In this document: piece by piece, positions 1 to 13,302 of the stretch
Numbering within the stretch: the stretch's first letter is position 1
How the letters are laid out: every line of letters starts with the position of its first letter
Assembly (NCBI RefSeq): GCF_030704535.1
Contig: NC_081811.1
Location: forward strand, 6,800,001-6,864,000
Direction of reading: 5' to 3'
Length of the DNA: 64,000 nucleotides
From: Vitis vinifera
Taxonomy: Eukaryota; Streptophyta; Magnoliopsida; Vitales; Vitaceae
Made by a program: the position numbers and the translations under genes
The notes under the pieces: model-generated
What the model was told of the DNA's origin: nothing
Seen by the model: only the letters and a program-made list of their open reading frames with translations
The model's database searches: none

Positions 1-3000
1 TTTATGGAATGTTACTAAAAGGAGTTCGATACAATGTAACGAATATGGTGAGTATGAGAAAAATATAAAATTTGAAAAATAAATAAAATAAATCTTGACT
101 TGAATTGAAGCCAAAGTGGAAAGTGGAGAATGACGTTTGTCTTTATTTTCACAATGCTTTTAACAAATAATTATTAAAAGCATTGTACAATCTCAACTTT
201 TTTGATACCTTAAACTCATGTCAAGTCTCAATTGGCTCAATCTGGTGAAGGTAGATATGGAAGGAGATGCCATGTTCTTTTGTTCTTTTTACACGTATTA
301 GTCCTAAACTTTTGATTTAGCCCCACTTTCGATATAAAGTAAGAAAAATATAAATCATTATTCTTCGAACTCATATCAAAAGGGTGAAGTTCTATATTTT
401 TATGCTTACCATTCCTTTCACACAATTAATGATTAATAAATGTCATGTATGTTATTAGTACAAGCAAATACAAATTAGTCCCAAGTTAATCATATATTTT
501 ATTTCTTTTTTTTACCATAAGTAATATGAAAAAATGTGATAGATTTGATTAGTACTTTGCTTAAAAATAATAACATTATTTATAATTTTTAAAATAAAAG
601 TAAATGTATGTATCTATCATGTCTTATCATAGAGCACATATAGTAGAGTTTGATTAGAAAAAAAAGTTGAACTTTACTAAATTGATAGGACATTAGCTAA
701 TTTCACTAAGAAAGTGGAGAATGTCTCCATCAATACATTTCAATTGAAGTATTTGTCCAAAGCTTTACCCCATTTATACATGTGTACATGAATGTATCTG
801 AATAACTAAAGTCAAAATTAATGGTTTATAATAAATCTATGTTAGATTCTCAACTAGAAGTTGAAGTCACACCATCAATTTTTTTTCCTTGACAAGGACT
901 AAACCAACTCAATGTAACAAGTGAAATTGTCAATTTTTATGCAATATTTCAAACATTATCGGCTTGAGGGGTTGAAGGAGGTGGGTCCCCAACTACTTGA
1001 TTGCATTGTAAAACTCTACCTTTGGATTAATAGGTGTGGAGTGTATAGGCTATAGGAATAGGGTTATCTCCATAATAAAAACACAACTATATTGGACCCA
1101 ACTAGATCCCACCATTCATTTCTCTATCAATATTCTCCCTGAGTGCTTATTACAATAATTGAAATTTTGGCCCCTCTCTATCAAGTTGCTAAAAATAAAT
1201 CACCATACATTCAATGACAATTAACAATAGATACTGCCTTATATGTAGGGTAAGTGATGCTATACTTCATTGCACATTTTTTTCACCTGCAAGCTCCACA
1301 ACCCAAAGTGGAACTCTTTCTCATCAATGCTAGATTTCTTATTGACAAGAAAATTAAGTAGTGTATCTTTTGAATTGTCTATTCAACTTGCCTTTTCATA
1401 GAAGTAAATACTGTCAATTTTGTATAAAATAAAAACATTTATGTTCAAAACTTAAAAGTCTTGATAAGTAGCCATCCATTCACTGTGAGAGAAATTGTGA
1501 AGAAAGGCTATTGATGTAGTGCATTTTTTGGTTAAGGTACAAAATAAAGTGGCGGGTCTAGGCCATGAACTTTATACTTAGTTTTTTATAGCCAAAAACC
1601 TGTTCCAAAATATGAAGCATTCAAAAATATTAATATACTTGAGCACCTCGATATTCAATAAAACCTAACAAACTAACGATAATATATGGGGTGGAATATT
1701 CTTTGGTTTTTTTTTTTTTTTTTTCTTTTCTCTTGGCTTGCATGATGATCATCACCTTCTTACAAGGCTGAGACCAAAGTTGATTCTTTTTTCCTTTTAT
1801 TTATTTTTTTGGTTAGAGAGCAAAAGTCCTAGCAAGGCACTGGGTGCAGTGACTTGAGAATATAGTGAATGGGGTTGATTTCCCAAGCATAGACATTTAT
1901 GGGATTTGAAACTGTACACTTCAGGAAGCGACCAAGCATTTCTCTTGATTACATGACCAATCACATTATAAAAATAACACATGCAATTGATTTTGTGGTT
2001 TTCAAATTGACACATCTTTCCTTTTTTGGTGGGAGAGAGAGCTAATGACTAACATTGATGATGGGGTTTGAAGCTATGAAAGGGTTGGATTTGTGATGAG
2101 AGAGAGATTGTCTGGCACTGGTAGGGTTATTACAGATATTAAAAGGTAGGGCTTAATTGCTTTGTAATAAAAATGAAAGTGATTTTTTTTTTTCAAAACA
2201 CAATTTTTGGAAAATGCATCATTTATTTTTTAAAAATAAAAAAAATTATTTATATCACCGCCATTTGATCACTTTCTCTCCACTCTATAATATAGTACAA
2301 AGGTGAATCAAATCTAGACAATTAACATTCATATATGTTTTTTTTTTCTTTTCATTTGACTTTTTTTGTACTTCATATCTACACCATGTGAAAAAGGATA
2401 ATGAATAAAGGTAAGATAATATCATTTCTTAAGGTTGAAATTAAAGATGTTCATTGTTTTCATTTTAGAGAATGAAATATTTTTATTTCTATATATAAAC
2501 ACCCACACCCTTAATTTCTCCACTTAAAAATGAGGAATGCTCATAGGGGTCTCTTCATTCTTCCTTATTATTTTCACAACCTTTTTCTTTTAATCTCAAT
2601 ATCTTTTGTTGGTATAAAAATAGTAATTGTCAGTCGGACTATATTTGAGCTTGATTTCTACTCATCATTGCTACTTGGTGCTGCACATGAGACCCTCCAA
2701 TTGACCATTGGGCATGGGCTACTTTTGAATACTTAAGATACAGGAGTTGCATGTATACAGGCATGGAAGGATGTTGACTTGTCCCTAGCTATGTATCTGG
2801 TGAAGAAGAAGCTTAACCTTTAGTTTTCTTGCAACCATACATGTTGGATTATCTAACCTCTAGGTGCATTTATTAGTTAATTAATTTGCTTACATTTAGA
2901 TTAGCTGTCAACATGCATTAATGATACAATCTTTTATGAGTAGTCATGATTAATTATGAAATTTAATTGAATTTTTCACATTGAGGTTAAGTTCAAAATA

Positions 3001-4900
3001 TGGTATAGAAACATAGCCATTGACCCCACCTCCAAGCAAGTAAATTAAATACATCAGATATAGTACAACAAATCACAAAGAGATATCATGATTTGCATTC
3101 AATTTAGTCTACTATTTCAGTCTGGCACGATTCAAATGGGCCATGAAGAAATGAAATTTGTTAATAAATGCTTAGTATGTTAAGCGACCCTTTTGGAAGT
3201 TTATATAGAGGATAGGATAGGTTTGATTTAGAATTTCAGTAGACCTAATAATTTAGTGACTTTTAAAAAAAAAAAAAGATCTTATTATATTTCTCTTATG
3301 GGCATTTTGGAAAATATATTTCTTCAAGCTTTCTTTCTTTCTTTCTTTTTTTTTTTCTCCCTCTCAATGATCCTTGCTTTACTGTTGTCTGGAGATTCCC
3401 TGGATGCTTTCACTGTGAGACACTCTTTTGCAGTGCCAGATGCACTCATTCTAATAATTACTGTGTCCATAAGGAGGGAAATTCACTGTATATATAAGAA
3501 CTAAGCTGGGCTGGCTTCAATTTTTCATGTGTCCAATCGAATAAGCAACCATGCCTCTCCCAAATAGGCCTCTATTGAGTGATTAAGAAAAATGGAATAA
3601 GTACTAAAACATGTGAAAATTGGTCTAGAAAAGTCATAGGTGGGTCTCTTGGGGCCATAGAATTGAAAAAAAAAAAAAAAAAAGCCTCAATAAGCCAAAG
3701 ACTTGGAGCTGTTTTAATTATAGCAAGCACTGTTACAAGCTTTTTTTCGTCCTCCAAATGAATCAGGCAAAGGGGTTCTTCAACTTCAGTCCCTAGAGAT
3801 TAGGTAATGGAGGTCAACCATGTAAATTTAAATTTGATTGAACACCAAATGATAGCAATGGCTAGCTAAGTTGTAAAGTGTAGACATGATTCATTGGCTA
3901 ATGGGTGTTGAAAAATGAAAATGGATTATCTTTCATCATTGAAAGTGAAGGGTAGGGGTTAGGAGGATTTCACAATCAAAAGATAATGACTTACAAAAGG
4001 TGGAAAATTTAATTTAACCAGAGATAATTGAATGAAAAGAAGTAAAATCAAATCTGGCAAGCAACAATGGGGAACATGAGATCAAGAGGATACTGCTTGT
4101 AATTAAAATTCAGTCATCCATCTCTTGTGTTGAAGTATTTGGGACTAATATTTAATTCAGGTCTTATGGTCCAGTGTTCATGCAATATTGTCTTCAATAT
4201 TAATCTACTCCTATATTTCAGTGTGGATGTCTTGGTAACTGTTTCAATTATTTTAGCTTCCATACAAATAATTTTTTTTTTCTTTTTTTTTTCTAAGGTG
4301 GGAAAATTAACCCAATTGAACTTGTTATTGGTTAAGAATAGATCATGTACACACCTGTTTGCTGCATCAACCAAAGTAGAGTATAATGGGTGATAATTTC
4401 AAGCCAGGTAGGGGTGGGATGGGGCCAAATTCAAGTCTGAGAGAAAGGAAAATTGGAATAAGGCTAGTTTGGTCAGTGAGTAAAGAAGTGTCATTCAGCA
4501 CAACATGGACAAGATTATGTTATTCCCTTGAATTTTACCCCTCAAAACTTTTTTGTCTCCATCTCAACTCACTGTCTCTTTTCCCATTTCCACAGAAGCC
4601 CAAACCCCCCGGTTTCTACAACTCTCTCTCTCTCTCCAATAAGAATATTATTAATCCATTGATAAGAGTGGAGTTGCTCCACCCTTTTTAGGAAAAAAAC
4701 CAATCCCCTAACATTTTCAGATAACAAAACTGGTGAATCTACCAGTAGAACCACAGACCATCAGGGTTTCTAGTTTTGCTCAAACAAAGAAACTCCAACT
4801 TCAAAGAGGAGTACTACTGCTCTAGTCCTCTCACTCTCCCATCAATCTCTTCATCCATCCCCCCAACATCCATAATATCATTCATATTTATATATCTATC
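1..4900. other. AT-rich intergenic flank, no supported gene
   Basis: I see no coding region with recognisable domains here. The stretch holds homopolymer tracts (T-run near 1711-1730, A-run near 3665-3683), short low-complexity reading frames, and a CT microsatellite near 4621-4636 just upstream of the LSH promoter. A TATA-like sequence near 2491-2500 followed by a 68-codon frame at 2530-2736 has no recognisable product. The last few hundred bases are probably the promoter region of the LSH gene. Confidence 0.6.
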
Positions 4901-4903
4901 TAC

Positions 4904-4913
4904 CTATATATAC
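4904..4913 (+). promoter_or_regulatory. Probable TATA box of the LSH gene
   Basis: CTATATATAC lies about 340 bp before the chosen ATG. It is followed by a pyrimidine-rich stretch (CT-rich near 5041-5095) and then a GA-rich leader, which looks like a long plant 5' UTR. A start of transcription near 4935-4945 would be expected. This is inferred from sequence only. Confidence 0.4.
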
Positions 4914-5249
4914 CAGCTCTAAACCTTATTTGCTACTTCATTCTCTTTCTATGTGTTACTCATCTCATGTGATAGCTCCCATCAACCATAAAACACCTGA
5001 AGCCACTGGAAGTGTTATAATACGAAGCATAGATGCATTGATCTCTCTTTGATCACTCGTCTTCTTCTTTTTCTTTTTTCTTCTTCTTCTGTTTTAATCA
5101 TCCCAAGGAAGGAAAGGAAACCCTAGCTAGAGGAAGAAAGTAGGAGAAGAAGTAGATAACAAAAATCACAGTGTCACCACCACAATCAGAAACAAAAAGA
5201 TTACATATCCCTTAGTGTGAGATCGAAGGTGAAAGAAGGAGATCAATCC

Positions 5250-5801
5250 ATGGATTCAATTCCAGAAATGGACAGCTCCAACTCTGAGAATACCAGCATC
5301 AACACAAGCAGCAACAGCTCAGCTGCGACCTCCTCCTCTTCCGCTTCCACCACTCCCAGCCGCTACGAGAACCAGAAGCGCCGAGACTGGAACACCTTCG
5401 GCCAATACTTGAAAAACCACAGGCCACCGCTGTCGCTGTCGCGCTGCAGCGGAGCTCATGTCCTGGAATTCCTCCGCTACCTGGACCAATTCGGCAAGAC
5501 CAAAGTCCACACCCCAATTTGCCCTTTCTACGGCCACCCAAACCCTCCTGCGCCTTGCCCGTGCCCTCTCCGCCAGGCCTGGGGAAGCCTGGATGCTCTC
5601 ATCGGACGCCTCCGCGCCGCCTTCGAAGAGAATGGAGGGAAGCCTGAAGCAAACCCATTTGGGGCAAGGGCTGTGAGGCTCTATCTCCGAGAGGTTCGCG
5701 ATTTGCAGTCCAAAGCGAGGGGGATCAGCTACGAGAAGAAGAAGCGGAAGCGCCTTCCGCAGCAGATGCCACCACAGCTGCCTCCTCCAGGAGCCAGTTA
5801 A
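5250..5801 (+). CDS. LSH: ALOG-domain (LSH/G1) nuclear transcription factor
   Basis: Single-exon gene for a 183-residue protein of the ALOG family (Arabidopsis LSH1 and Oryza G1), plant-specific DNA-binding factors that set organ boundaries and delay differentiation in meristems. The first 37 residues are a Ser/Thr/Asn-rich low-complexity tail. The ALOG domain runs from about residue 38 ([14 protein letters not shown]) to about 160. It contains the zinc-ribbon insert with the Cys/His pattern around CPFYGHP and PCPCP, and the motif [18 protein letters not shown] basic nuclear localisation signal, KKKRKR, lies at residues 163-168, followed by a Pro-rich tail. Length and layout match the LSH3/LSH4 type. 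I chose ATG 5250 because the frame upstream has no earlier ATG, only a GTG at 5217. GC content is much higher than in the flanks, as usual for this family. The exact paralogue is not certain. Confidence 0.93.
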   Translation: MDSIPEMDSSNSENTSINTSSNSSAATSSSSASTTPSRYENQKRRDWNTFGQYLKNHRPPLSLSRCSGAHVLEFLRYLDQFGKTKVHTPICPFYGHPNPPAPCPCPLRQAWGSLDALIGRLRAAFEENGGKPEANPFGARAVRLYLREVRDLQSKARGISYEKKKRKRLPQQMPPQLPPPGAS

Positions 5802-6290
5802 TGGTAGAATTACTAAAGGACAAAGCAGTGCACCAGATCTCCAAACAAGCCTCTTAGTGGCCTAATCCATATGGGTACCTCCCTTTATCATTCTCATTCT
5901 CAGAAAAAAGGATATTGCGATTTCTAAGTAGTATTAATTAATCTAGGGTTAGTTATTTTTCCAAGTGCTAGCCATCTACTAGCTATGATCAAGCTGTTCG
6001 ACTCTCTTTGTGTTTTTTGTTTGTTTCCACAGAAACAATGCTTAGATCTGGGGCTACCTAGATGATGAATCTGCTTTTGATGCAAACAGTAATGGTATTA
6101 GTAGCAGTAGTCGAATAGTAGTACTGAGAGTACTTGGAGTAGGAGTTAATGTACTTGTCTTTTTATGCTCTATGTGGAACTGAGCAATTCAATTGCTCAT
6201 ACATGTGTACTTGAGAATTCATGTATGCCATGCAGTAGATTTTGCAGATCATGTGTTCAAATTCATCATCTCTCTTTCACCATTTCTTTT
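5802..6290 (+). other. Probable LSH 3' UTR and downstream flank
   Basis: Non-coding sequence after the stop codon. GT near 5874 and a pyrimidine tract ending in AG near 6031 could delimit an intron in the 3' UTR, which I cannot confirm without transcripts. I saw no canonical AATAAA near the likely end. Confidence 0.3.
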
Positions 6291-9200
6291 CTCTCTTCCA
6301 TTTGCTTTAATGGGGGTATATATACCCAATTCAACTCTTAGTTGGTAAAGCCTTTGAAAGGCCTTTTTACAAAGGATATATCATATGTCAGATATGTCTA
6401 GCACTACATATACATACCACCTGTTTATTTTGGTTGTGTTTCAGATGGTGGTCAGTTCTTCATTTTTTTTTCTCTTTGCGGATCTTTCTCTCTGACTCTC
6501 CTTTCCTTTCCTCCCCTTCTGCTTGCTCACTTTAGCTGCTTTACTGTCTGAGAATTGAATTGGTATATATGGCTTTGTTTTGTGTTAAGGAAGAACAGCA
6601 GGTCCTTTATGGGCACTGTTTTTAGGGTAATAATTTTGAGCTTTTGCAAATCAAATCTTCATAATTGGGCCATCAATATCTGGTCAATTAATTAATGGTT
6701 ATTGGTGCTGTCATTTCATTTGAAGGGAAAAGATAATGAAAATGGCAGACACCTATGGGTTGGCAATTAATTCTTGGAAACTACAAGATAGATCTCGTGT
6801 TGAAAACTCAAACCCAGATTTTACCTGGACGGTTTCATCTTCTTTTTCCATATTTTGTCAAATCAGAATCAGATGTTCCCAAAAGAGGAGAGCATTCAGG
6901 AGGTGAAGTCACTCTCACATGAGCCTTGGAACAGTGGAATCTTGTTTGGTTTCCAATCAAAGACAATTTAGATATGTATGAAATTAGGGGAAAAGACAGG
7001 ACCCAGATTCAAAACTACCCATTATAGGTGCTAATGAGAACACATGTATGTTTTCTAACACATAGGTTTCGTGGGAGTAGCAAAAGAAGTAATGGCAGTG
7101 TAGATTTTCTAGGGGGCTTGTTTCTCAATAAATCTCGCCGACAACTGTCTATGATTGGCTCATGTTTTTGGGTTTCCTGATTATTGTTTGGCTTAAAGGC
7201 AAATTTTGCACAATTTATCGCTCTATGCTTGAAGAGAAAAGTGCTCATTTTATGTGCATTTGGCCTTGATGAGAAAAAAATAATAATGTTATGGAGGAAG
7301 ATGCTATAGGAACCATCTTTTCCTCTAGTGGGGTATGAAACTACCACTTGACAAATAAAGGATCTATTCGCAGCATTCATCATTTAGGTTTATTTTAGGC
7401 TATGCTTGAAAATATTTGAAATTTGGTGAAGGGTCCCTTTTGGGTAGAAAAACAAGCAAGAGTTGATCTCAGCATTTCCTTCCTGACGTCATGAAATATG
7501 TACGAATATAACATTAACAACTCTCAAGTGATAGGCTGATAGTGCTTATAGACACTACACAAAATCTAATGATAAAGAGTCTATCATTTATCAGGGTTGT
7601 CTTGATATGGCAAAAGCCTATGTTTGAGTTATCAGCAGGAAGCCATTCCTTCAGAATGATCACTTGCCCCATCAAAAGTAGATTGAAACTGTACGTTCTT
7701 TTATTAGCCTCGGTTGTTTCTTGGTTCTGTTACTTGATAGATCTTAATTTCAAATTCATGTATTTGGCTATTCGGTTTCCAAGGTAACTAATAGGAAAGT
7801 GAGCTAGAACACTTAAAAGTGATTTGATCCAAAAATTTATAGATAGACTTAATGAGTTCAGTTTCTACCATTTGCAGATGTTAATCCTCTCGAGTTCTCA
7901 AGTGTATAGGAAATTTCCTAGACTTCTTCTAAATAAAGTTCTCTTACTTTTCTTTGATTTCATTACTTCTCTGGTGATGTTGCTTGTACAGTCCTTAGTT
8001 TGATGGATAATCCATTGATTGATAACCAGAGAAAGGTAATTGCTCCTTGGGATCTCTTGTAATATCTACCCTTTATGATTTTTATTTTTGAGAAATTAAT
8101 TGTCTGTTACTCCATGGAATGGCAATAATTAAGATTGAAACCTAAATATTTCTATAATGCATGCAGTTGCCATTCCATTTTGTTCTCTCCTTTACCAGCT
8201 AGTGACTTGATCATCCTTTGTGACAATCAAAGAAAAGAACCTTCTTCTATGGTAAACATCCTCTACTTCTCTTTCTCCTTCTGATAGGCGTTACCAGCCA
8301 CTAAAAAATAAGCAGAAACATACCCGAAAAATCTTCATGGAAGATGTAATTAAGCAAAGGTTTTGCTTCTGTTTGCAAATTCGTACGGTGGAGAGACGAC
8401 TAATAGAAACTTGTTCATACAAATTTTCACTCTAAACAAAAGAGATTGGTGTGGACAAGAATGCTCTACAAATTTGAACTTTTCCCCTTTTTAGCAGGGT
8501 GAATGCCAAAAATTATAGTTGAAGTATATAGTTATAAGTGTTCATTAATAACATTGGCATTGGCCCAAGATGCTCTTCTTAGGTATTTTGTTCATGACCA
8601 AAATGCTCCTATTTGTTCTACCATCAATGCATATTGATCATTGATTCTCTTTACATACCACATATATACATACACATAGACTCAATATATACTTCCTAAA
8701 ATTAACATTAAAATTAATCTATGGCTTGCTTTCTTTGTAATTACATGATATTATCATATTATTATTATTATTATTATTATTATTCTTAAGCTCTCCATAT
8801 TGAAGGTCATGTGTGACAAGAATTTCTGGAATGGGCTGTCTTTTCAGGTGACAGCTGTGAAAATTGCCAACTAAAGAATCTTTTGGAATGACTAGAGATT
8901 GATGATTTCATGGTTCAATGACCAAATGTGCTAAACTTTCATGAATGATATCATTGCCCTAAATTAGTGAAGCTAAGGATGTGGCTACCAATAATTAGGA
9001 TTTGCCACTATAGGAAGTTGATATATGTTTATGGTACTTGGAATCATGGGTTAAAAGAGAAGTACAAAAGATGAACTAGGTTATTCTATAATGGATATAT
9101 ACATATTTATGAGACATTTTTTTTCCTTTTTCTTTTTGCTTGTTTTCACCACTCAAACAAATGAAATTCAAACGAATACCCTTCAACAATGGTAAAGCTT

Positions 9201-10980
9201 TTAGTGAATCAAAATGTACGATGAACTCGAATGTCTCTCTGGATGATGTATGCTGCTAAAATATGTATGAAATTGGTTTTTCACTGTGACACTAAGGCTA
9301 AAAATACTTATACTGTATGCTCGCATTAACAAAATCATGCAGCTCCTCAGCTTTGAAAGAAGGCAACCCCCTAAACAAAAGCTATGATCATCCAGTGAAC
9401 AACACTAATTTGAAACACCTGACTTCAATAAAAGAAACATCAATTCAAATGGGCTAATCTAAGAGAGCAACATAGGTGTATCATTTTTGTACATTCTGAT
9501 TCAATTATGATTGACCAGTGAGAATTTCCATGCGTGTGTGTAGATATGTATATATATTGATGATGTCATGTGCTTTCTGTAGCTTGGATTGAAAATTTGT
9601 CTGTTGTAAAATGATATTGATGTGATGGTACTGATGCTTGTGTGGTTGGAACTCACTCTGGGGTTCTACACCCTAAAATTTCTAGTGTCCCGAGCATCAA
9701 TTTTGGTGTCCATTTACTTTTACCTTTTTTTCATTTTAATGCCTGTGAAAATACCATTTACTCACTTGAAGTACAACCAATTAGGTCTTCCAAATATGGG
9801 TGTTGTGTGTGTATATATATATATGGAGTATCAATCTTCTATACTTGATTAAAAAGGCCAAAATTCAGCATTGCATGGCTATGACACTGAGTACAGAAAA
9901 TACCGGATCGTCATAAGAAAAAAAAAAAGAAAAAAAAAAGAGGGTTAAAGTAAGAAGAAAGGATTATTTTAGAGATAAAGATGGAGGAATGAAATGATAG
10001 AAAGGAAGAACTGAAAAATTGCAGGAAGAGAAGCCAAAAATGGCAGTAAAGGGACAGTAAAAAAATTTACCTTCCCCATGAGGCATGAGGCATGAGGTGG
10101 TGGAAATGCAAATGCTCCTGCTTTTTAAGCCATTTGCATGCATGTGTCTCTCAAATCCCACTGCTGCCAATGGCCCCTCCAAAAAGGCCTTCCATCTGCC
10201 CCCTACCCCCGCCACGTTTCTCTCTCCCCCGCCCCCCTTCCTTTGCTGCCCCCCCCACCCTCCTCTCTTTCATGATAGAGAGAGTTGGCCGACCTTTCAC
10301 TTTCTCCTCTTCATCTGTCATTTGGGAGTATGACCTCTCAATAATTCTACTCTTTCTTCTTCTTCACCACTTTCTTAAAACTTCTGTTCTTGATTTTGAT
10401 TCAAAGAAAGGAGATAAAAGAGAGAAGAAATTAGAAATTATGGGGAAAAACCAAAAAGGCTGGCCAGCAGTAATCAAACATATATAAAGAAAGGAAATGA
10501 TACTGGCATTCTCTTCATTTTCTTGCCCCACTACCATCCAACATGTCACAATTTTGTATTTCTGCTTTTCAATCACTCATTTTCTTTACGATTTCTTATC
10601 CTCATCTTCATCCAAATATAAAAATTTTAATTTTATTAAAATAAATAATTTTAAAATGGGAGATTAAAAAGAGTATTGTCAGTTGTAAGCTCCCTATTTT
10701 GTGGATAAACCTAACGCCAAAGTGTAGACATTGTGTAGACCATAGAGTATCGAGACATGAGCCTAGAGAGGGGAAGTGGATAATATAAGTAAAATGTGGA
10801 GAGTATCCTCCACGCTCCAATGAGGCGTGTGGGGATGTTGCACATACAAAATACACGGAATTTAAAAACACTCGTACGAGAATCCCGCATTCTACGGTCA
10901 ATCCGATTAGACGTTCGATTTGACAGCAAAGATTAAAATTTAAGACAAAAATTCATTTTTTTTTCAAAAATAATAATAAA
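6291..10980. other. Intergenic, no supported gene
   Basis: AT-rich sequence with many short shadow frames. It contains an ATT microsatellite (8759-8784), an A-rich tract near 9919-9942 and a C-rich, pyrimidine-rich stretch at about 10195-10270 that gives long but compositionally trivial frames. I found no conserved protein motif and no miRNA I could recognise. Confidence 0.55.
8759..8784. repeat. ATT trinucleotide microsatellite
   Basis: Perfect run of about eight ATT units in intergenic DNA. Confidence 0.9.
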
Positions 10981-10989
10981 AAGGGGGAA

Positions 10990-11560
10990 GGGGTAGGGGT
11001 GGTGGGCCCCGCTCTGCTTATCCAACCGTGCAAGCCCCACGTGCGTGGCTGTCAGCAATGTCGGCTACAGTGACAGCTGAAAAAGCCACCCATTTCGGTC
11101 CGCTCCATAAACTCCTCCACGTGGCACCGTCTGAGCGCTGCGATGCTCCCCTCCCTCGTCGATTGTGCACCGTACGAGAACGTTGTGGCGTCCCCATCAA
11201 AGCCTCCACCCCCCCACCCCCACCAGGGGCCAGGGCCAAGGGCAACCGCCACCTCCGCTACCCAAACCCTCCCCCGCCCTTCGCCTGTGAATTCTCTCGC
11301 TCACCAAACAGTCAAAAAGAAAATTTTCTCAGAGCATTTCAACTGTTTAACTGGTACGAACAGACCTTTGCGGACTTTAGTTTTAATTAATTTTGAGACG
11401 TCGTGTCAGTATTTTTTCGGAGATGCTCAGAGCCGTAGATGTTGCATGGCAGCATGGGTCCCACCCCTCCAACGTGTGTTTCTGGCCGTGGATCAGTTTC
11501 CTTTTTCATGTTCAAATTGGGCTTTGATTAGAGCCCAATCATTACTTATTGGGCTGGACT
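10990..11560. promoter_or_regulatory. GC-rich, G-box-containing island without a gene
   Basis: Markedly GC-rich against its AT-rich surroundings. It contains two CACGTG G-boxes (11038-11043 and 11118-11123), GGGCC/TGGGCT site-II-like motifs near the right end, and C-rich tracts. No reading frame here resembles a known protein. It looks like a promoter or a relic gene 5' end. The function is inferred from motif density only. Confidence 0.3.
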
Positions 11561-11570
11561 TTTGATTACA

Positions 11571-12960
11571 TGAAGTGATATATATAGTGTTGGTGCACGA
11601 TTAACAATATCTTTCTCGACTAATTTTCTCATAGTCAATGATGAACGTATCTACAACAATTTATGTTTGGGTGGTTTTTTTGAATACGTTCCTCCGAAAC
11701 TTGAGTTAGTTTTTGAAAGAGACAGACAATAACATTTTTAAATTTATATGAATATTATAACTTGATAACAAGTATGATGGTGATGTCATAAAATTAGAGA
11801 TCATATGATTGTGATATCACAAAATTAGAGGTCACGGATGATATGTCCAATTCATATATTGAGCTTGAGGATTAAGTATAAGAATGACTTCGACACGTTA
11901 AAATTGACAGTAATATGCAACCTCCTAACCTTACTTGGAGTAACAATTGAATCAAAATAAGATATCTTTTATATAACAATTAAACCTTCAAATTTGAATT
12001 AACAATCTCCCAAAATAAGATAACTTACTAATGACCAATATAGAAGTCATTGACCATCAAATTATTAATTCTTAAAAATGATCAACCTAGAGGACTGATG
12101 ACAAATCCCTTCCTAACCCTTGCCACTCTTAACTAGCGTACATCTAGAGTTCCACGTCAAGTCTTTTATATTGCATAAATCATATTGTTTATGTGGTATA
12201 AGCATATGTTAAGACTCCAATCAACCACTTAAAATACTTAGAATCTATTCACTTTGTCGTTTGTTCATTCCACTAATTAGGTTGACAGTTTCTATTTTTT
12301 CTCTCCCTCAAGGCTTGATGGCCATTCACATGTCCTTGTGCTCTTTCGTTCAATTTTATGGAGTGTGTTTGTGCACACATTAGGCCTATGAATTGGTTCC
12401 GGTAACTATCATCAATGGTCTGCCCAATCAACAACAAATGAATAAACACAAATTTATATATTTTTCTAAAAAAATGAAAAATATATAATATAATATAATT
12501 TGATATTTTTTCTTAAAAATAAAAAAATAAATATTATTGAATAAGATAATATGCATTATAGATCTTATAAAAACATTCAATTAGGTTTGAGTTAGACTCG
12601 AGTTATAAAACCTAAATTGAATTCAAGTTCAAAAAACTTTTCTTAAACCCAATCTGATTATTAAAAATGATTGCACCCATTTAAACATCAAGTTGGGTTC
12701 GGATTGGGTCGATTCAATTCGCTCAAGTTGCACTCTCACATGTTATCATGCTTTAATCAATTTCAAATTTCAGTTTTCCAAGGTTATACCAAAATAATAT
12801 CATCTTCTAAGTATTACTTCACCAACAATTTCATCTTTGGTTAAAATGTAGAAAGGAAGTAAAAATCATGCTTTTAACTCTCAATTACAATTATGATAAT
12901 TAGAATAATTTCATCCGCATGTTAACGAGGATCAATGGAAGTCAAACGCGCTACAGTAAA
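11571..12960. other. Intergenic, degraded repeat-like sequence
   Basis: No gene seen. A short imperfect tandem duplication (units of about 30 bp sharing ACAAAATTAGAGGTCA-like sequence) lies near 11770-11835. A stretch near 12580-12720 is rich in GGGTT/GGTTCGG-like words, typical of decayed plant transposons. Confidence 0.4.
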
Positions 12961-12989
12961 GTCAATATGCTATAGTGCCTTCTTCTTTT

Positions 12990-13070
12990 TGCTTATGAGG
13001 GGATTTGAACCCCAAATCAAAAGGTTTGGGGAACACTCCACTTACCATCCGGGCAAACTTGCCATTGTAC
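12990..13070 (-). repeat. tRNA-like sequence, probably a SINE head or tRNA relic
   Basis: On the minus strand a perfect-looking pol III B box, GGTTCAAATCC, sits in a GGGG...CCCC stem near 13000. About 35-40 nt upstream lies an A-box-like GGATGGTAAGTGG. The ends do not form a clean acceptor stem, and I saw no poly(A) tail or target duplication, so a functional tRNA is unlikely. A tRNA-derived SINE fragment or a decayed tRNA gene fits best. Confidence 0.35.
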
Positions 13071-13258
13071 TATATTGTGCACTAAATTTATATATACTTA
13101 AACTCATTATATAAAGAAAATATTAAAAGAATATTTTAAAGAGCAAATTAATTATAATTAAATGCAAAATTTTCTTTTAATTGATTACCAAAAATATAAA
13201 AATTATATAATTTTCTTTATAATGTTTTTAATATCATTAATAATTAATTAAATATTAA

Positions 13259-13263
<5 letters not shown>

Positions 13264-13299
<36 letters not shown>
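13264..13299. repeat. TA dinucleotide microsatellite
   Basis: Perfect TA run of about 18 units. Confidence 0.92.

Positions 13300-13302
<3 letters not shown>

Noticed and set aside
2530..2736. 68-codon frame behind a TATA-like sequence
   Set aside because: No recognisable domain and hydrophobic, low-information composition. A TATA-like word is expected by chance in AT-rich DNA.
5217..5249. N-terminal extension of the LSH protein from a GTG
   Set aside because: Plant nuclear genes start at ATG; ATG 5250 is the first in frame and has a good context (ATGG).
8821..8890. Possible microRNA precursor near LSH
   Set aside because: No stable stem covering a 21-nt arm by eye, and no match to a conserved plant miRNA that I know.
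10092..10487. 131-codon frame over a C-rich tract
   Set aside because: Composition-driven (Pro/Ser/Phe/Leu-rich) with an overlapping open frame on the same strand and no domain.
11028..11565. Overlapping 120- and 140-codon frames in the GC-rich island
   Set aside because: Open on both strands and in several frames, as GC-rich DNA with few stops tends to be; no homology recognised.
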